A DNA stretch of 64,000 nucleotides, from the NCBI RefSeq assembly GCF_900106745.1, contig NZ_FNNV01000018.1, positions 62,001-126,000 of the forward strand. Reading direction: 5' to 3'. This DNA comes from Paenibacillus sp. CF384. GTDB taxonomy: Bacteria > Bacillota > Bacilli > Paenibacillales > Paenibacillaceae. The notes beneath the pieces were generated by a model. That model saw nothing but the letters and a program-made list of their open reading frames with translations. It ran no database searches and was not told where the DNA came from. Of the stretch, positions 1 to 8,215 are shown one piece after another. Both the position numbers and the translations under genes were made by a program. Every line of letters begins with the position of its first letter. Position 1 is the first letter of the stretch.

Positions 1-38
1 TACGCGTGTCGCGAGAGCGAGCGAGAGGAGTAAGTCCA

Positions 39-1649
39 ATGACTGACCATCAGCATCAGCATCAACAACAACATCCATCCAACACGAGCGCGGAAACCGT
101 GCTCCTTCATATAGAACGGCTTGTGCAATTTGCGGTGCAGCGCGGAATGATCGAGCCTCCGCTGGATGTCTATGCATCCCGTAATGCGCTGCTTGAACTA
201 TTCGGGTTTAACGAAGCGTATGAAGGCGTCGTCCCGGAGGAACGGCTGGAGAGCGCCGTACCGCTGCTTGAACCTCTGCTGGACTACGGAGCTTCGATCG
301 GATTGATTGCAGACAATACAACCACTTTCCGCGATCTGCTGGATGCGCGTATTATGGGACTGCTCATGCCGCGTCCCTCGGAAGCGGCTGCGAAGTTTCG
401 CCGGACAGCTGAGAACGAAGGGGTTAGCAAAGCAACCGATGAGTTCTACCGACTGAGCATCGATTCCAACTATATTCGGATGGATCGCATCGCGAAGAAT
501 CAATATTGGGAGCAGCCGACGGCATACGGCAGCTTGGAGATCACCATCAATCTCTCCAAGCCGGAGAAGGATCCGCGGGAGATTGCGTTACTAAAGTCGC
601 TCGCGCCTGTCAAAAGCAACTATCCCAAATGTCTGCTCTGCGCGGACAATGTAGGCTACGCCGGCCGAGCAGACCATCCTGCGCGTCAGAATCTGCGTAT
701 TGTGCCGCTTGAGCTGCAAGGCGAGACGTGGTACTTCCAATACTCGCCGTATGTGTATTACAACGAGCACAGTATCGTATTCCACAGCAAGCATGTCCCG
801 ATGCGCATTTCGTCGCTCACGTTTGCACGGCTGCTGGATTTCGTTGAAGCCGTTCCGCATTACTTTATCGGCTCCAATGCAGACCTGCCGATTGTAGGCG
901 GCTCCATCCTGAATCATGATCATTTCCAAGCTGGTCGTCATGTCTTCCCAATGGAAACAGCAGCTGTCGAGCAAGTATTTGCTCATCCGCAAGGGGATGG
1001 CGTAACTTACAGCACCGTAGCTTGGCCAATGTCGGTCGTTCGACTGAACGGAACGGACAAAGAAGCAGTGCTGCGCGCTGCAGGCAGCATGCTGGATGCA
1101 TGGCGTGCATACAGCGATACGGAGGCGGATATCCTCGCATTCTCCGAGAAGAATGGCGAGCAGGTACCACATAATACGATTACGCCAATCGCCAGACTGC
1201 GTGATAACGGCGAATACGAGCTCGATCTGGTGCTGCGCAACAACCGTACAAGCGAAGAGCATCCGGACGGCATTTTCCACCCTCATCAGCATTTGCATCA
1301 TATTAAGAAAGAGAATATCGGTCTCATCGAGGTCATGGGACTCGCGGTACTCCCGGGCCGGCTCAGTGCCGAATTGGAAGAAATCTCGCACATCCTAACC
1401 GGAGAGCAAGCGTTTGATCAAGCCTCCCATGTCGGCGGCTCGCTTGAGAAACACGCGGAGTGGATTGCATCCATCGTGCAGACGCATGGATCGTCGCATA
1501 CAGCGGAGCAAGCAGAGGCACTTCTTCGCGATGAAGTCGGACGCAAGTTCCTTGAAGTACTTATGGATGCAGGGGTCTTCAAGCGTACGGCTCAAGGCGC
1601 GGAAGCTTTTGCGCGATTCCTTTTCTCACTTGGCTTAAACCGAGTTTAA
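39..1649 (+). CDS. galT: UDP-glucose--hexose-1-phosphate uridylyltransferase (GalT, Firmicutes type)
   Basis: Leloir-pathway enzyme that exchanges UMP between UDP-glucose and galactose-1-phosphate in the cytoplasm. The 536-residue product has the long form typical of the Bacillus/Lactobacillus GalT class. A NHDHFQAG motif lies at about residues 290-297 and an HPHQHLHH stretch at about residues 410-420; both belong to the conserved core of this family. The N terminus is rich in His and Gln. I placed the start at the ATG at 39, because a GAGAGGAG ribosome binding site ends 8 bases upstream; the frame is open to a GTG at 6. The genes upstream are outside the window, so a galK/galE context cannot be checked. 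A probable terminator follows. Confidence 0.9.
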   Translation: MTDHQHQHQQQHPSNTSAETVLLHIERLVQFAVQRGMIEPPLDVYASRNALLELFGFNEAYEGVVPEERLESAVPLLEPLLDYGASIGLIADNTTTFRDLLDARIMGLLMPRPSEAAAKFRRTAENEGVSKATDEFYRLSIDSNYIRMDRIAKNQYWEQPTAYGSLEITINLSKPEKDPREIALLKSLAPVKSNYPKCLLCADNVGYAGRADHPARQNLRIVPLELQGETWYFQYSPYVYYNEHSIVFHSKHVPMRISSLTFARLLDFVEAVPHYFIGSNADLPIVGGSILNHDHFQAGRHVFPMETAAVEQVFAHPQGDGVTYSTVAWPMSVVRLNGTDKEAVLRAAGSMLDAWRAYSDTEADILAFSEKNGEQVPHNTITPIARLRDNGEYELDLVLRNNRTSEEHPDGIFHPHQHLHHIKKENIGLIEVMGLAVLPGRLSAELEEISHILTGEQAFDQASHVGGSLEKHAEWIASIVQTHGSSHTAEQAEALLRDEVGRKFLEVLMDAGVFKRTAQGAEAFARFLFSLGLNRV

Positions 1650-1658
1650 TCGACAAAT

Positions 1659-1693
1659 GCCCATTACTTGTGACAGAAGAGGTGGGCTTTTTC
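1659..1693 (+). terminator. Probable terminator after galT
   Basis: GCCCA at 1659-1663 pairs with TGGGC at 1683-1687, extendable by G-T pairs, and is followed directly by TTTTTCT. The stem is short and the loop long, so this is moderate evidence. Confidence 0.5.
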
Positions 1694-1834
1694 TATTCCC
1701 AAGTGGTGAGAAATTGATAATTTATGAACAAATAATTATATTATTTGTAATAATTATAGAAATTGAAGAGGGATATCGGTAGTTATGGCGAAAAAATATA
1801 TAGTAATCGTATTTCAAAGTCAGGGGGATGTTTA

Positions 1835-2293
1835 ATGCCGCTTCCAATTATTCCTATTGATGAATTTCTGGCGTTGTCGACAGATGATCAAGTCGAGAAG
1901 CTGAAGCAGTGGAAAATGGACTATACGCTTAAGGATATTCGTGAAGCGTGGGGGTTCAAGCATTCGGCTCAGTATTACATGCTGCTGAAGAAGCTGCGCA
2001 TCTACGAGCGTGTCGTGAACAAGTCAGACAAATTCTCACCAGAGCAAATTCTAACATCCAGAACAGGCCCAGAGGCATATACTGCAGGCGTTTATACGTA
2101 TAGTGAAAGATCCGTTCCGGCCGATCAATTCGGTTATGAGCTGAATGTAACACTGAGTGGCCCAGAGCTCGCAGATAAGCTGGAGCGTCTGGCCCATTTT
2201 CTGAAAGGCGAGCATAAAGCGGTTTCCATCAAGCTCTCCATCTCGGCATCCAAGGCGGTACAAGCTGGCAATGATGAGAGCGCAGACATCTAG
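1835..2293 (+). CDS. Conserved hypothetical protein with possible HTH
   Basis: Not recognised. The product is 152 residues. The ATG at 1835 is chosen because a CAGGGGG ribosome binding site at 1821-1827 precedes it; the frame is open further upstream without a site. Residues about 29-58 (TLKDIREAWGF and following) have the spacing of a small helix-turn-helix, with an acidic helix, a GF turn and a basic helix rich in Lys/Arg/Tyr. The C-terminal half has alternating beta-like stretches (ELNVTLSGPELADKLERL). It is preceded by an unusually AT-rich 80 bases and followed by a strong two-way terminator, so it is probably a single-gene unit. A role in DNA binding is a guess. Confidence 0.6.
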   Translation: MPLPIIPIDEFLALSTDDQVEKLKQWKMDYTLKDIREAWGFKHSAQYYMLLKKLRIYERVVNKSDKFSPEQILTSRTGPEAYTAGVYTYSERSVPADQFGYELNVTLSGPELADKLERLAHFLKGEHKAVSIKLSISASKAVQAGNDESADI

Positions 2294-2316
2294 TTTCATA
2301 CATAAGGGAAAAATAA

Positions 2317-2348
2317 GAAAAACCGAGCGCGTCCCGTCTCGGTTTTTC
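2317..2348. terminator. Bidirectional intrinsic terminator
   Basis: A perfect 11-bp stem (GAAAAACCGAG at 2317-2327 with CTCGGTTTTTC at 2338-2348) has A-tract and T-tract flanks, so it can serve both the plus-strand gene ending at 2293 and the minus-strand gene ending at 2359. Confidence 0.9.
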
Positions 2349-2358
2349 GATTTGACTC

Positions 2359-2586
2359 CTATTTCTCTCTAAGCTGGCCAAGCTCGGAAACGATGGCTTC
2401 CACTTCACTGATGCTGAATTTATCTTTGCTCGCGACAATATCGTAGATATCCTTCAAATCCTCGTACCGCTCTAAGCTGAAATTATTCGCTTGCATGGCT
2501 GCGCCTGAAGCCATGCGCAGCTTATTCTTTATGGTATCAATCATAAACGCGACGTTGTCTTGGGTTGCTTCCGATAAGTTGCTCAT
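2359..2586 (-). CDS. DUF1128 / UPF0435 family protein (YfkK-like)
   Basis: A 75-residue protein of unknown function, similar in length and layout to Bacillus subtilis YfkK (UPF0435): an N-terminal MSNLSEATQDNVAFMID helix, a middle KDIYDIV segment and an acidic C terminus ending SELGQLREK. All three resemble what I recall of the family. The reading frame is open 21 codons further upstream, but the ATG at 2584-2586 is preceded by GGAGTT with good spacing and starts exactly where the family starts. It is transcribed alone, convergent with the preceding gene. No catalytic motif is visible. Confidence 0.8.
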   Translation of the reverse strand: MSNLSEATQDNVAFMIDTIKNKLRMASGAAMQANNFSLERYEDLKDIYDIVASKDKFSISEVEAIVSELGQLREK

Positions 2587-2690
2587 TGGTTGATAACTCC
2601 TCTCCATACAGGTCTGTGCTCGTATTGTAACATGCCTCACAGCGTACATGCTACGCCTAATAAGCCGTTTTCAAAGAGTGGAGGATATGG

Positions 2691-3320
2691 ATGAAGATAC
2701 GTTTATTGCATAAACAAGTTGATACTGAGCAATGCCCGCTATTATATGAAACGAGCTTCGAGCATGAACAAGAGCTGGATAATTGGCGGATTTGCAGCGG
2801 AGAGTGGTGGGTCGAGGACGGCTGGCTGCAGGGCAGGAATCCGCTGAATGCACCGGGCGTGCTGCTGAGCAAGCAGGATTATCCCGGCAATGTGCTGGTG
2901 GAATTTGAAGGCCGCACGGTTCTGCCGAGTACGCATGATATCAATCTGATGTGGAATACGAGCTGGGATGAGGAGAAGAACATGCGCGGCGCCGCTTACG
3001 TCGCCGGACTTCAAGGCTGGTGGGAAGGTAAAATCGGCCTCGAGAAGTCTCCCGAATATAAATTGAATGCAGCTACGCCGTTGTTCGATTTTGAGCCTGG
3101 ACGTATTTACCGTATTCAAGCCGGCAGTATCGACGGACATTGTTTCGTCTGTGTGGACGGCAAGCTGCTGCTTGAGCTGACCGATTATGATCCGATCGAT
3201 TCGCAGCTCCACACGAAGGTTGGATTCGAAGCTTACGCAAGCTTCATTCAAATCCGCAATGTACGGATCAGATCAATAGAATGGCAGCCGCTGGTTCGTT
3301 CATATCCTGCTGAATTTTGA
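2691..3320 (+). CDS. Concanavalin A-like fold protein (DUF1961 / 3-keto-disaccharide hydrolase type)
   Basis: The 209-residue protein has no signal peptide and so should act in the cytoplasm. The pattern GEWWVEDGWLQG near residue 45, an EFEGR strand near residue 70, a GRIYRIQAGSIDGHCFVCVDGK block at about residues 140-160 and the closing IQIRNVRIRSIEW strand are typical of the LamG-like beta-sandwich group that includes DUF1961 and the 3-keto-glycoside hydrolases (DUF1080). This assignment is from remembered pattern only. Its neighbours, an isomerase/epimerase and a GH109-like oxidoreductase-fold protein, would suit hydrolysis of an oxidised glycoside. AGTGGAGGA precedes the ATG. It could instead be a carbohydrate-binding protein. 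Confidence 0.6.
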   Translation: MKIRLLHKQVDTEQCPLLYETSFEHEQELDNWRICSGEWWVEDGWLQGRNPLNAPGVLLSKQDYPGNVLVEFEGRTVLPSTHDINLMWNTSWDEEKNMRGAAYVAGLQGWWEGKIGLEKSPEYKLNAATPLFDFEPGRIYRIQAGSIDGHCFVCVDGKLLLELTDYDPIDSQLHTKVGFEAYASFIQIRNVRIRSIEWQPLVRSYPAEF

Positions 3321-3398
3321 GAGAAGAAGTCAATAAACAGCAACGAAGCTGCTTTATAATCAGAATAGGATCAAACACCTACCAAACGGAGGATTAAC

Positions 3399-4163
3399 TT
3401 GACTATGACTTCACCTAAACTGGGTTTAATCGGCATTATGCATGAAGAAATGAAAGCGGATTTATGGGGGACACTTCGCCGAATCGCGGATATCGGCTAT
3501 CAAGGAATTGAGGGAGCGGAGCTGCTGCTTCCGGGCGATACAGCGGAGAATGTACGTCGGTTCCAAGATCTCGGGCTTCATGCCATCACGCTGAGTGCCA
3601 GCCGTGAAACACTGCGCGGTGAGCTGGATACGATTATTACGAATGCCAAAGCGGTACAAACCTCCCATGTATCCGTGTGGTGGGGGCCGTGTAATTCCAA
3701 AGAACAGCTGCTTCAAGACGCCGAGCTGTACAATGCTGCCGGCGCGAGGCTGGCTGAGGAAGGCATAAAGCTGTTGTACCACAATCATGAGCATGAATTT
3801 CTGACCTCCTTTAACGGCGTGTCGGCGATGGATATTCTCGTGGAGTACACCGATCCCCAATCGGTATTCTTCGAAATGGACATTGCCTGGATTACGATGG
3901 GCAAAGCGGATCCCGTACAAGTGCTGGGCTGGATGGCCGGACGCGTTCCCTCCATTCACATCAAGGATGTGTTCAGCACAAGCGAGAAAGGTCACTGGAC
4001 CGCAGTCGGAACAGGCGTTGTCAACATTAGCGATTCCATTCGCGCAGCCCGTGAAATCGGCGTGGATTGGATGGTCGTGGAGCAGGATAATCTGCGCAAT
4101 CTGACTCCGATGGAAACCATCACGGCAAGCTACTTGAATTTGAAAGAAGCAGGCTTGATCTAA
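3399..4163 (+). CDS. Sugar phosphate isomerase/epimerase family protein (TIM barrel, AP endonuclease 2-like)
   Basis: A 254-residue TIM-barrel protein of the xylose isomerase-like superfamily (IolE, IolI, DgpC type). The metal-site pattern is present: YHNHEHEF near residue 128, FEMDIAW near residue 160, IHIKDV near residue 190 and VVEQDN near residue 228, giving the usual Glu/Asp/His/Glu set. Such enzymes isomerise or dehydrate keto-sugars and inositols, and some cleave C-glycosides after C3 oxidation. GGAGGA at 3388-3393 could serve a TTG at 3399 (gap 5) or an ATG at 3405 (gap 11); I give the first. A possible TATAAT lies at 3355-3360, and a terminator follows the gene. The substrate is unknown. 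Confidence 0.8.
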   Translation: MTMTSPKLGLIGIMHEEMKADLWGTLRRIADIGYQGIEGAELLLPGDTAENVRRFQDLGLHAITLSASRETLRGELDTIITNAKAVQTSHVSVWWGPCNSKEQLLQDAELYNAAGARLAEEGIKLLYHNHEHEFLTSFNGVSAMDILVEYTDPQSVFFEMDIAWITMGKADPVQVLGWMAGRVPSIHIKDVFSTSEKGHWTAVGTGVVNISDSIRAAREIGVDWMVVEQDNLRNLTPMETITASYLNLKEAGLI

Positions 4164-4174
4164 TACGGCAAACA

Positions 4175-4214
4175 GAACGATTGTTTCGGGGAACTGAGAC
4201 AATCGTTTTCTTTA
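4175..4214 (+). terminator. Probable intrinsic terminator
   Basis: AACGATTGT at 4176-4184 pairs with ACAATCGTT at 4199-4207, followed by TTCTTTAT. It may only partly separate the isomerase from the next gene, whose own ribosome binding site is GGAGG near 4230. Confidence 0.65.
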
Positions 4215-4245
4215 TAAGAATCTAACATGCGGAGGCGGCTGGAAG

Positions 4246-5394
4246 ATGACGATTAAAGTAGGTATCGTGGGCGCTAGAGGACTTAGTACACTGCAAGGAT
4301 TTCGGTGCATCCCGGATACTGAGGTAGTAGCGCTTTGCGATTTGGACGGCGATTATGTGAAAGAAGCTGCAGCGAAGAATGGGATTCCTCGGACCTACCG
4401 CGTATTCGAGGATATGCTGGAGTCGGATATTGATGTCGTTGTTGTTTCGACGCCTATGCAGCTGCATGTCCCGCAAACGATTGCTGCCTTGCAAGCAGGC
4501 AAGCATGTGTTAAGCGAAGTGACGGCAGGCGTTACGATGGACGAATTGTGGTGGCTGAAGGAAACCGTGGAGTCAACGAATAAGGTGTATATGATGGCAG
4601 AGAATTACTGCTACATCCCGCAAAATCAACAGATCTTGAATATGGTGAAGCAAGGGTTGTTCGGTGATGTTTATTTCGGAGAAGGCGAGTACTTGCATGA
4701 CATTCGTAGTCTTGCCACACGGTTCAACCGTGAAGGCGCAGCAGGAGGTTCGAAACCGACTTGGCGCAACTATTGGCAGCTTGGTAAACGAGGCGCTTAT
4801 TATCCGACGCACAGTCTTGGACCGGTGATGCAGTGGTTTCAGGGAGATCGCATTCGTTCCGTATCCTGCTTCGGAACAGGCTGGCATACCGATAAACGTT
4901 TTCGCCAAGAGGATACGTCCGTTACGATGTGCCAGATGGAAAGCGGGAAGCTGATTAAGCTGCGGATTGACTGCATTTCGAAGCGTCCGCACAATATGAG
5001 CTATTACACGCTGCAAGGGACGCAAGGCAGCTTCGAGGCGCCTCGTGGACTCGGCGATACGCACAAGATTTGGCTCGAGAGCATGGGAGATCCGGAGGAT
5101 CATGCAGCTTGGCGGCCGCTCAGCGATTACAACGACTATTTGCCTGAGCGTTATAAGAATGTGACTGAAGAGCAGAAGGCAGCAGGCCACTGGGGCGGCG
5201 ATTATTTTATCGTGGAAGACTTTGTTGAAGCGGTGAAGGGGAATCGCAAGTCTGCTATCGATGTCTATGATGCTTGCGAATGGACGGCAGTTGCGCTCTT
5301 ATCGGAGTTATCCATCATGAACGGCGGACGGACGATCGACATGCCGAATTTCAAGACAAGCTCATCCTTCAAGGATCAGATCATTAAACTTTAA
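4246..5394 (+). CDS. Gfo/Idh/MocA-fold protein resembling NAD-dependent glycosidase family GH109
   Basis: A 382-residue Rossmann-fold protein. The N terminus (VGIVGARGLS) binds a dinucleotide. At about residues 88-95, where ordinary family members have EKP with the catalytic Lys, this protein has SEVTAG, so the Lys is absent. It carries MMAENYCY near residue 120, QGLFGDVYFGEGEYLHDIR near residue 140 and YYPTHSLGPVMQW near residue 186. These blocks match my memory of GH109 alpha-N-acetylgalactosaminidases, which keep NAD bound and cleave glycosides by transient C3 oxidation and elimination. Two other Gfo/Idh-derived GH families are alternatives. It follows the concanavalin-fold and isomerase genes and runs into a GNAT gene 18 bases on. 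Confidence 0.6.
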   Translation: MTIKVGIVGARGLSTLQGFRCIPDTEVVALCDLDGDYVKEAAAKNGIPRTYRVFEDMLESDIDVVVVSTPMQLHVPQTIAALQAGKHVLSEVTAGVTMDELWWLKETVESTNKVYMMAENYCYIPQNQQILNMVKQGLFGDVYFGEGEYLHDIRSLATRFNREGAAGGSKPTWRNYWQLGKRGAYYPTHSLGPVMQWFQGDRIRSVSCFGTGWHTDKRFRQEDTSVTMCQMESGKLIKLRIDCISKRPHNMSYYTLQGTQGSFEAPRGLGDTHKIWLESMGDPEDHAAWRPLSDYNDYLPERYKNVTEEQKAAGHWGGDYFIVEDFVEAVKGNRKSAIDVYDACEWTAVALLSELSIMNGGRTIDMPNFKTSSSFKDQIIKL

Positions 5395-5412
5395 TAAAGG
5401 AGCAATCAATCT

Positions 5413-5997
5413 ATGAGCGAACAACAGCATTCATCTCAATTGTTTATGGTTAGAGAGGATATTTCCACCTTGCCCGCACTTACGCTTCCCGCCGGATATG
5501 GCGTACGCAGCCTGCAGCCTGGAGATGAGAAAGCTTGGGAGCATATCATTAACGACTCCTTCGGAGGGAACCATCCATTCGATAGAGAGATGGCATCCGA
5601 CGAGCCGTATACGCCGGAGCGGGTATGGTTCATTACAGATGAACAGGATGTACCGATTGCGACTGCTTCCGCATGGTTCCGCCCCCAATTCGGTGAATCG
5701 ACAGGCTACTTGCATATGGTAGGTCTCCTCCAATCGCAAGGAGGGAAGAAGCTGGGGCTGTATGTCAGCCTGGCAGCACTGCTGCATATGGCGCGAGAAG
5801 GCTTTACGCGAGCGGTGCTGAACACGGATGATTACCGCATCCCTGCCGTCAAGACGTACTTGAATCTCGGGTTCGTACCTGTCTGTACAGACAGTGGACA
5901 TCATGCTCGCTGGCAAGCTCTGGCGAACAAGCTGAATTGTTCGATAGACGTTATTCAGTTGGATGGTACGCCGCTGGTTCTTGAACCTCACTCTTAA
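5413..5997 (+). CDS. GNAT family N-acetyltransferase
   Basis: A 194-residue cytoplasmic protein with the GNAT layout: an early strand YGVRSLQPGDEKAW near residue 30, a central TGYLHMVGLLQSQGGKKLGLYVSLAAL segment at about residues 98-124 where the acetyl-CoA pyrophosphate loop sits (here QGGKKLG in place of the usual Q/RxxGxG/A), and AVLNTDDYRIPAVKTYLNLGFVPV near residue 135, the typical closing strand and helix. The start follows AAAGGAGC by about 8 bases and lies 18 bases after the GH109-like gene, so it is probably co-transcribed and may acetylate an amino sugar or a related metabolite. The substrate is unknown. Confidence 0.8.
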   Translation: MSEQQHSSQLFMVREDISTLPALTLPAGYGVRSLQPGDEKAWEHIINDSFGGNHPFDREMASDEPYTPERVWFITDEQDVPIATASAWFRPQFGESTGYLHMVGLLQSQGGKKLGLYVSLAALLHMAREGFTRAVLNTDDYRIPAVKTYLNLGFVPVCTDSGHHARWQALANKLNCSIDVIQLDGTPLVLEPHS

Positions 5998-6094
5998 AAA
6001 GCGAGAATGCCTCATTGCATTGAGAAGGGAGATTTGAAGAGGGAGCCGCATTTCGTTACAATGAAGTCAGCAATGTTCGAAGGAGTCGTTCATC

Positions 6095-6640
6095 ATGGGA
6101 AGTCGGGCGAAAGCGCGCAGACATCGAAATGAAGACCCGGTTGTCCGGGAGCGCGCAGGCATCGACGGGACCAGGGCCATGCTGCGGGAAGCGGCAGTAA
6201 CACAGCCTGACCAATCAAAGGTTCTCTTCGTATGCATCGGAACGGATTGCTCTACAGGCGATTCGTTCGGTCCTTGGGTGGGCACGATGCTGAAGGAGGC
6301 TGGCTGGCCGAATGTGATCGGAACTTTGGAGCATCCCTGCGATGCGGATCACTATGAAAGGCTCGTTGCCGACATTCCGTCATTTATGACGGTGGTTGCT
6401 ATAGATGCTTGCTTGGGTAAGAAAAATGAGGAGCCCTGTTATATGATTGGGAGAGGACCGTTGTTCCCGGCGCAGGCAGTCGGCAAGCGATTGCCGCCGA
6501 TCGGCGATTACAGCATTGCCGGAATCGTGGCGCCGCACAGCGTGAAACCTTATTGGGTGCTGCAGCACGCTTCCTTATTCGAAGTGATGGGAATGGCTCG
6601 CAATCTCTCGGATACAATAAATGAGGTATGGACGCTATAA
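6095..6640 (+). CDS. yyaC: Spore protease YyaC-family protein
   Basis: A 181-residue protein with the YyaC signature: LFVCIGTDCSTGDSFGPWVG at about residues 46-65, then VVAIDACLGKK near residue 105 and GDYSIAGIVAPHSVKPYWVL near residue 140. YyaC proteins are related in fold to the germination protease GPR and are found only in spore formers; in Bacillus the exact role is unsettled. The N-terminal 35 residues are basic and look disordered. GAAGGAG lies before the ATG. The gene starts a close run with the alpha/beta hydrolase (27 bases apart) and two further genes. It is good evidence that the organism sporulates. Confidence 0.88.
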   Translation: MGSRAKARRHRNEDPVVRERAGIDGTRAMLREAAVTQPDQSKVLFVCIGTDCSTGDSFGPWVGTMLKEAGWPNVIGTLEHPCDADHYERLVADIPSFMTVVAIDACLGKKNEEPCYMIGRGPLFPAQAVGKRLPPIGDYSIAGIVAPHSVKPYWVLQHASLFEVMGMARNLSDTINEVWTL

Positions 6641-6667
6641 GAATGGAATGAGAAGGGAAGAAGCCAA

Positions 6668-7507
6668 ATGACGAAAAAGCAGCTTTCTCTGGCGAATAAC
6701 GCCTTTCAGTTACCGAATGGTCAAACGATTGCTTATTATGATTCCAAGCCGCAAGCCGGTGAATCGGTGGACGATACGGCGATCGTGCTCTTGCATGGCT
6801 TCTGCGGAAGCTCTGCCTATTGGGTAGAGGTAGTGTCCCAACTTTCTGCGCATGGGCGTGTTATTGCGCCGGATCTTCGGGGGCATGGCGGAAGTTCGGC
6901 ACCGGATCATTCTCCCTACGAAATGGAGCAATTCGCAGAGGATCTGTTCGTTCTGGCGCGCGAGCTCGGCATCGAGCGCATCAGTTTATTCGGACACTCG
7001 CTCGGGGGCTATGTGTCGCTTGCATTCGCAGAGCGGCATCCGGAGCTGCTGAAGTCGTTTGCCCTCGTGCATTCTACTGCAAAGCCAGATGGCGAGGAAG
7101 CCAAGGGAAACCGGGATAAAGCGGCGAAAGCGCTGCTTGCTGATGGCGTTGGTCCATTTGTAGAGGGACTGGTTCCGAAGCTGTTTGCCCCTGATCATAA
7201 AGAAACGATGGCAGCGGCTATAACGGATATGATCGAGATCGGACGAGGGACTTCGGCGGCCGGAGCGGCGGCGACAGCGCTCGGAATGAAGGCGCGTCCT
7301 GATCGGACCGGTGTGCTGGAACAATTAAACGTGCCGCGTCTACTCATTGCGGGATCGGAGGATGGAGTCATCGCCCCTGCGAACACGTTTACGGTGGATG
7401 GCCCGCATGTTACGCAAGCGCTTCTTGAAGGCTCCGGTCATATGAGCATGATAGAGGCTCCGGAGCAGCTGGTTGAAGAAATGGTCGCGTTTTTGAAGTC
7501 GCTTTAA
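6668..7507 (+). CDS. Alpha/beta hydrolase
   Basis: A 279-residue cytoplasmic alpha/beta-hydrolase. An oxyanion-loop motif LLHGFCGSS is seen near residue 42, APDLRGHGGSS near residue 73, the nucleophile elbow GHSLGG near residue 112, an acid region AGSEDGVI near residue 229 and the catalytic His in GSGHMSMIE near residue 256. All three members of the triad are therefore present. The family includes esterases, lipases and haloperoxidase-like enzymes, and nothing here fixes the substrate. GAAGGGAAG precedes the ATG. It sits between yyaC and a DUF6483-like gene in the same direction. Confidence 0.85.
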   Translation: MTKKQLSLANNAFQLPNGQTIAYYDSKPQAGESVDDTAIVLLHGFCGSSAYWVEVVSQLSAHGRVIAPDLRGHGGSSAPDHSPYEMEQFAEDLFVLARELGIERISLFGHSLGGYVSLAFAERHPELLKSFALVHSTAKPDGEEAKGNRDKAAKALLADGVGPFVEGLVPKLFAPDHKETMAAAITDMIEIGRGTSAAGAAATALGMKARPDRTGVLEQLNVPRLLIAGSEDGVIAPANTFTVDGPHVTQALLEGSGHMSMIEAPEQLVEEMVAFLKSL

Positions 7508-7541
7508 GCGGCAAGCATGAAGTGGAGAGGGGATGCGACCA

Positions 7542-8198
7542 TTGTTTCAAAGGGATTATTTTATGCGGATGATCGAGCAGATGAGTGAAGTAGTCGGCCA
7601 AGTAATGGGGCTGAGGCAGCAGCGCAAGCAAGAGGAGGCGCTGCTTGTCATTGATGAGCTGCTAGATCGGCAATTTCGGATGAATGGGAAGCTGATTCGT
7701 CAGCTGTCGGATGCAGATCTGGTCCGCATGATGACGACGAACGGGATCGTAGAAACCGCGAACCTGCATGCGGTGGCGCTTCTGATCAAGGAAGAAGGCG
7801 AAATTCTTACCGAGCTTGGCCGGCAGGAGCAGGGGTATCCGCTGCAGCTGAAGGCCTTTCATCTCTTCATGAGGTTAGCTATTCTGGATGCGCCGGCGAT
7901 GCTGCGCACGCCTTCGGAAGAAGCGGCGGAGCTTGAAGCGAAGCTCGGTATCTATGAGCTTCCAAGAGAGACGAAGCTGTTGATATGGGAATGGCATGAA
8001 AGCGATGGACGCTATGATGAGGCCGAGAATGTGCTGCATGAGCTTTCGGAGGATGGCGCGGTAGAGGCGGAGGAAGCGATGGCGTTCTATCGCCGATTGC
8101 TGCTGCTGCCGGACGAGTCGCTCCTGCAAGGCGGCTTGCCTCGCGATGAGGTGAATGAAGGGTTAGAACGAATGAGGCAACAATTGACGCAAGCTTAG
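7542..8198 (+). CDS. DUF6483-like protein
   Basis: A 218-residue protein whose N terminus (FQRDYFMRMIEQM) and all-helical layout match what I remember of DUF6483, a Firmicutes family of unknown role. It is rich in Leu, Glu and Arg and has repeated helix pairs like a TPR or alpha-solenoid segment. The GGAGAGGGG at 7523-7531 lies too close to the ATG at 7533 but is well spaced for a TTG at 7542, which also gives the usual family start; I therefore chose TTG. The gene sits 17 bases before the methyltransferase, in the yyaC run. Confidence 0.65.
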   Translation: MFQRDYFMRMIEQMSEVVGQVMGLRQQRKQEEALLVIDELLDRQFRMNGKLIRQLSDADLVRMMTTNGIVETANLHAVALLIKEEGEILTELGRQEQGYPLQLKAFHLFMRLAILDAPAMLRTPSEEAAELEAKLGIYELPRETKLLIWEWHESDGRYDEAENVLHELSEDGAVEAEEAMAFYRRLLLLPDESLLQGGLPRDEVNEGLERMRQQLTQA

Positions 8199-8215
8199 GA
8201 GCTGAACAGTAACAG

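Noticed and set aside
3321-3398. Strong promoter before the isomerase gene
   Set aside because: TATAAT at 3355-3360 is good, but no fitting -35 hexamer lies 16-18 bases upstream, so it is mentioned only with the gene.
3462-4202. 246-residue reverse-strand frame over the TIM-barrel gene
   Set aside because: Shadow frame; the plus-strand product has all metal-site motifs.
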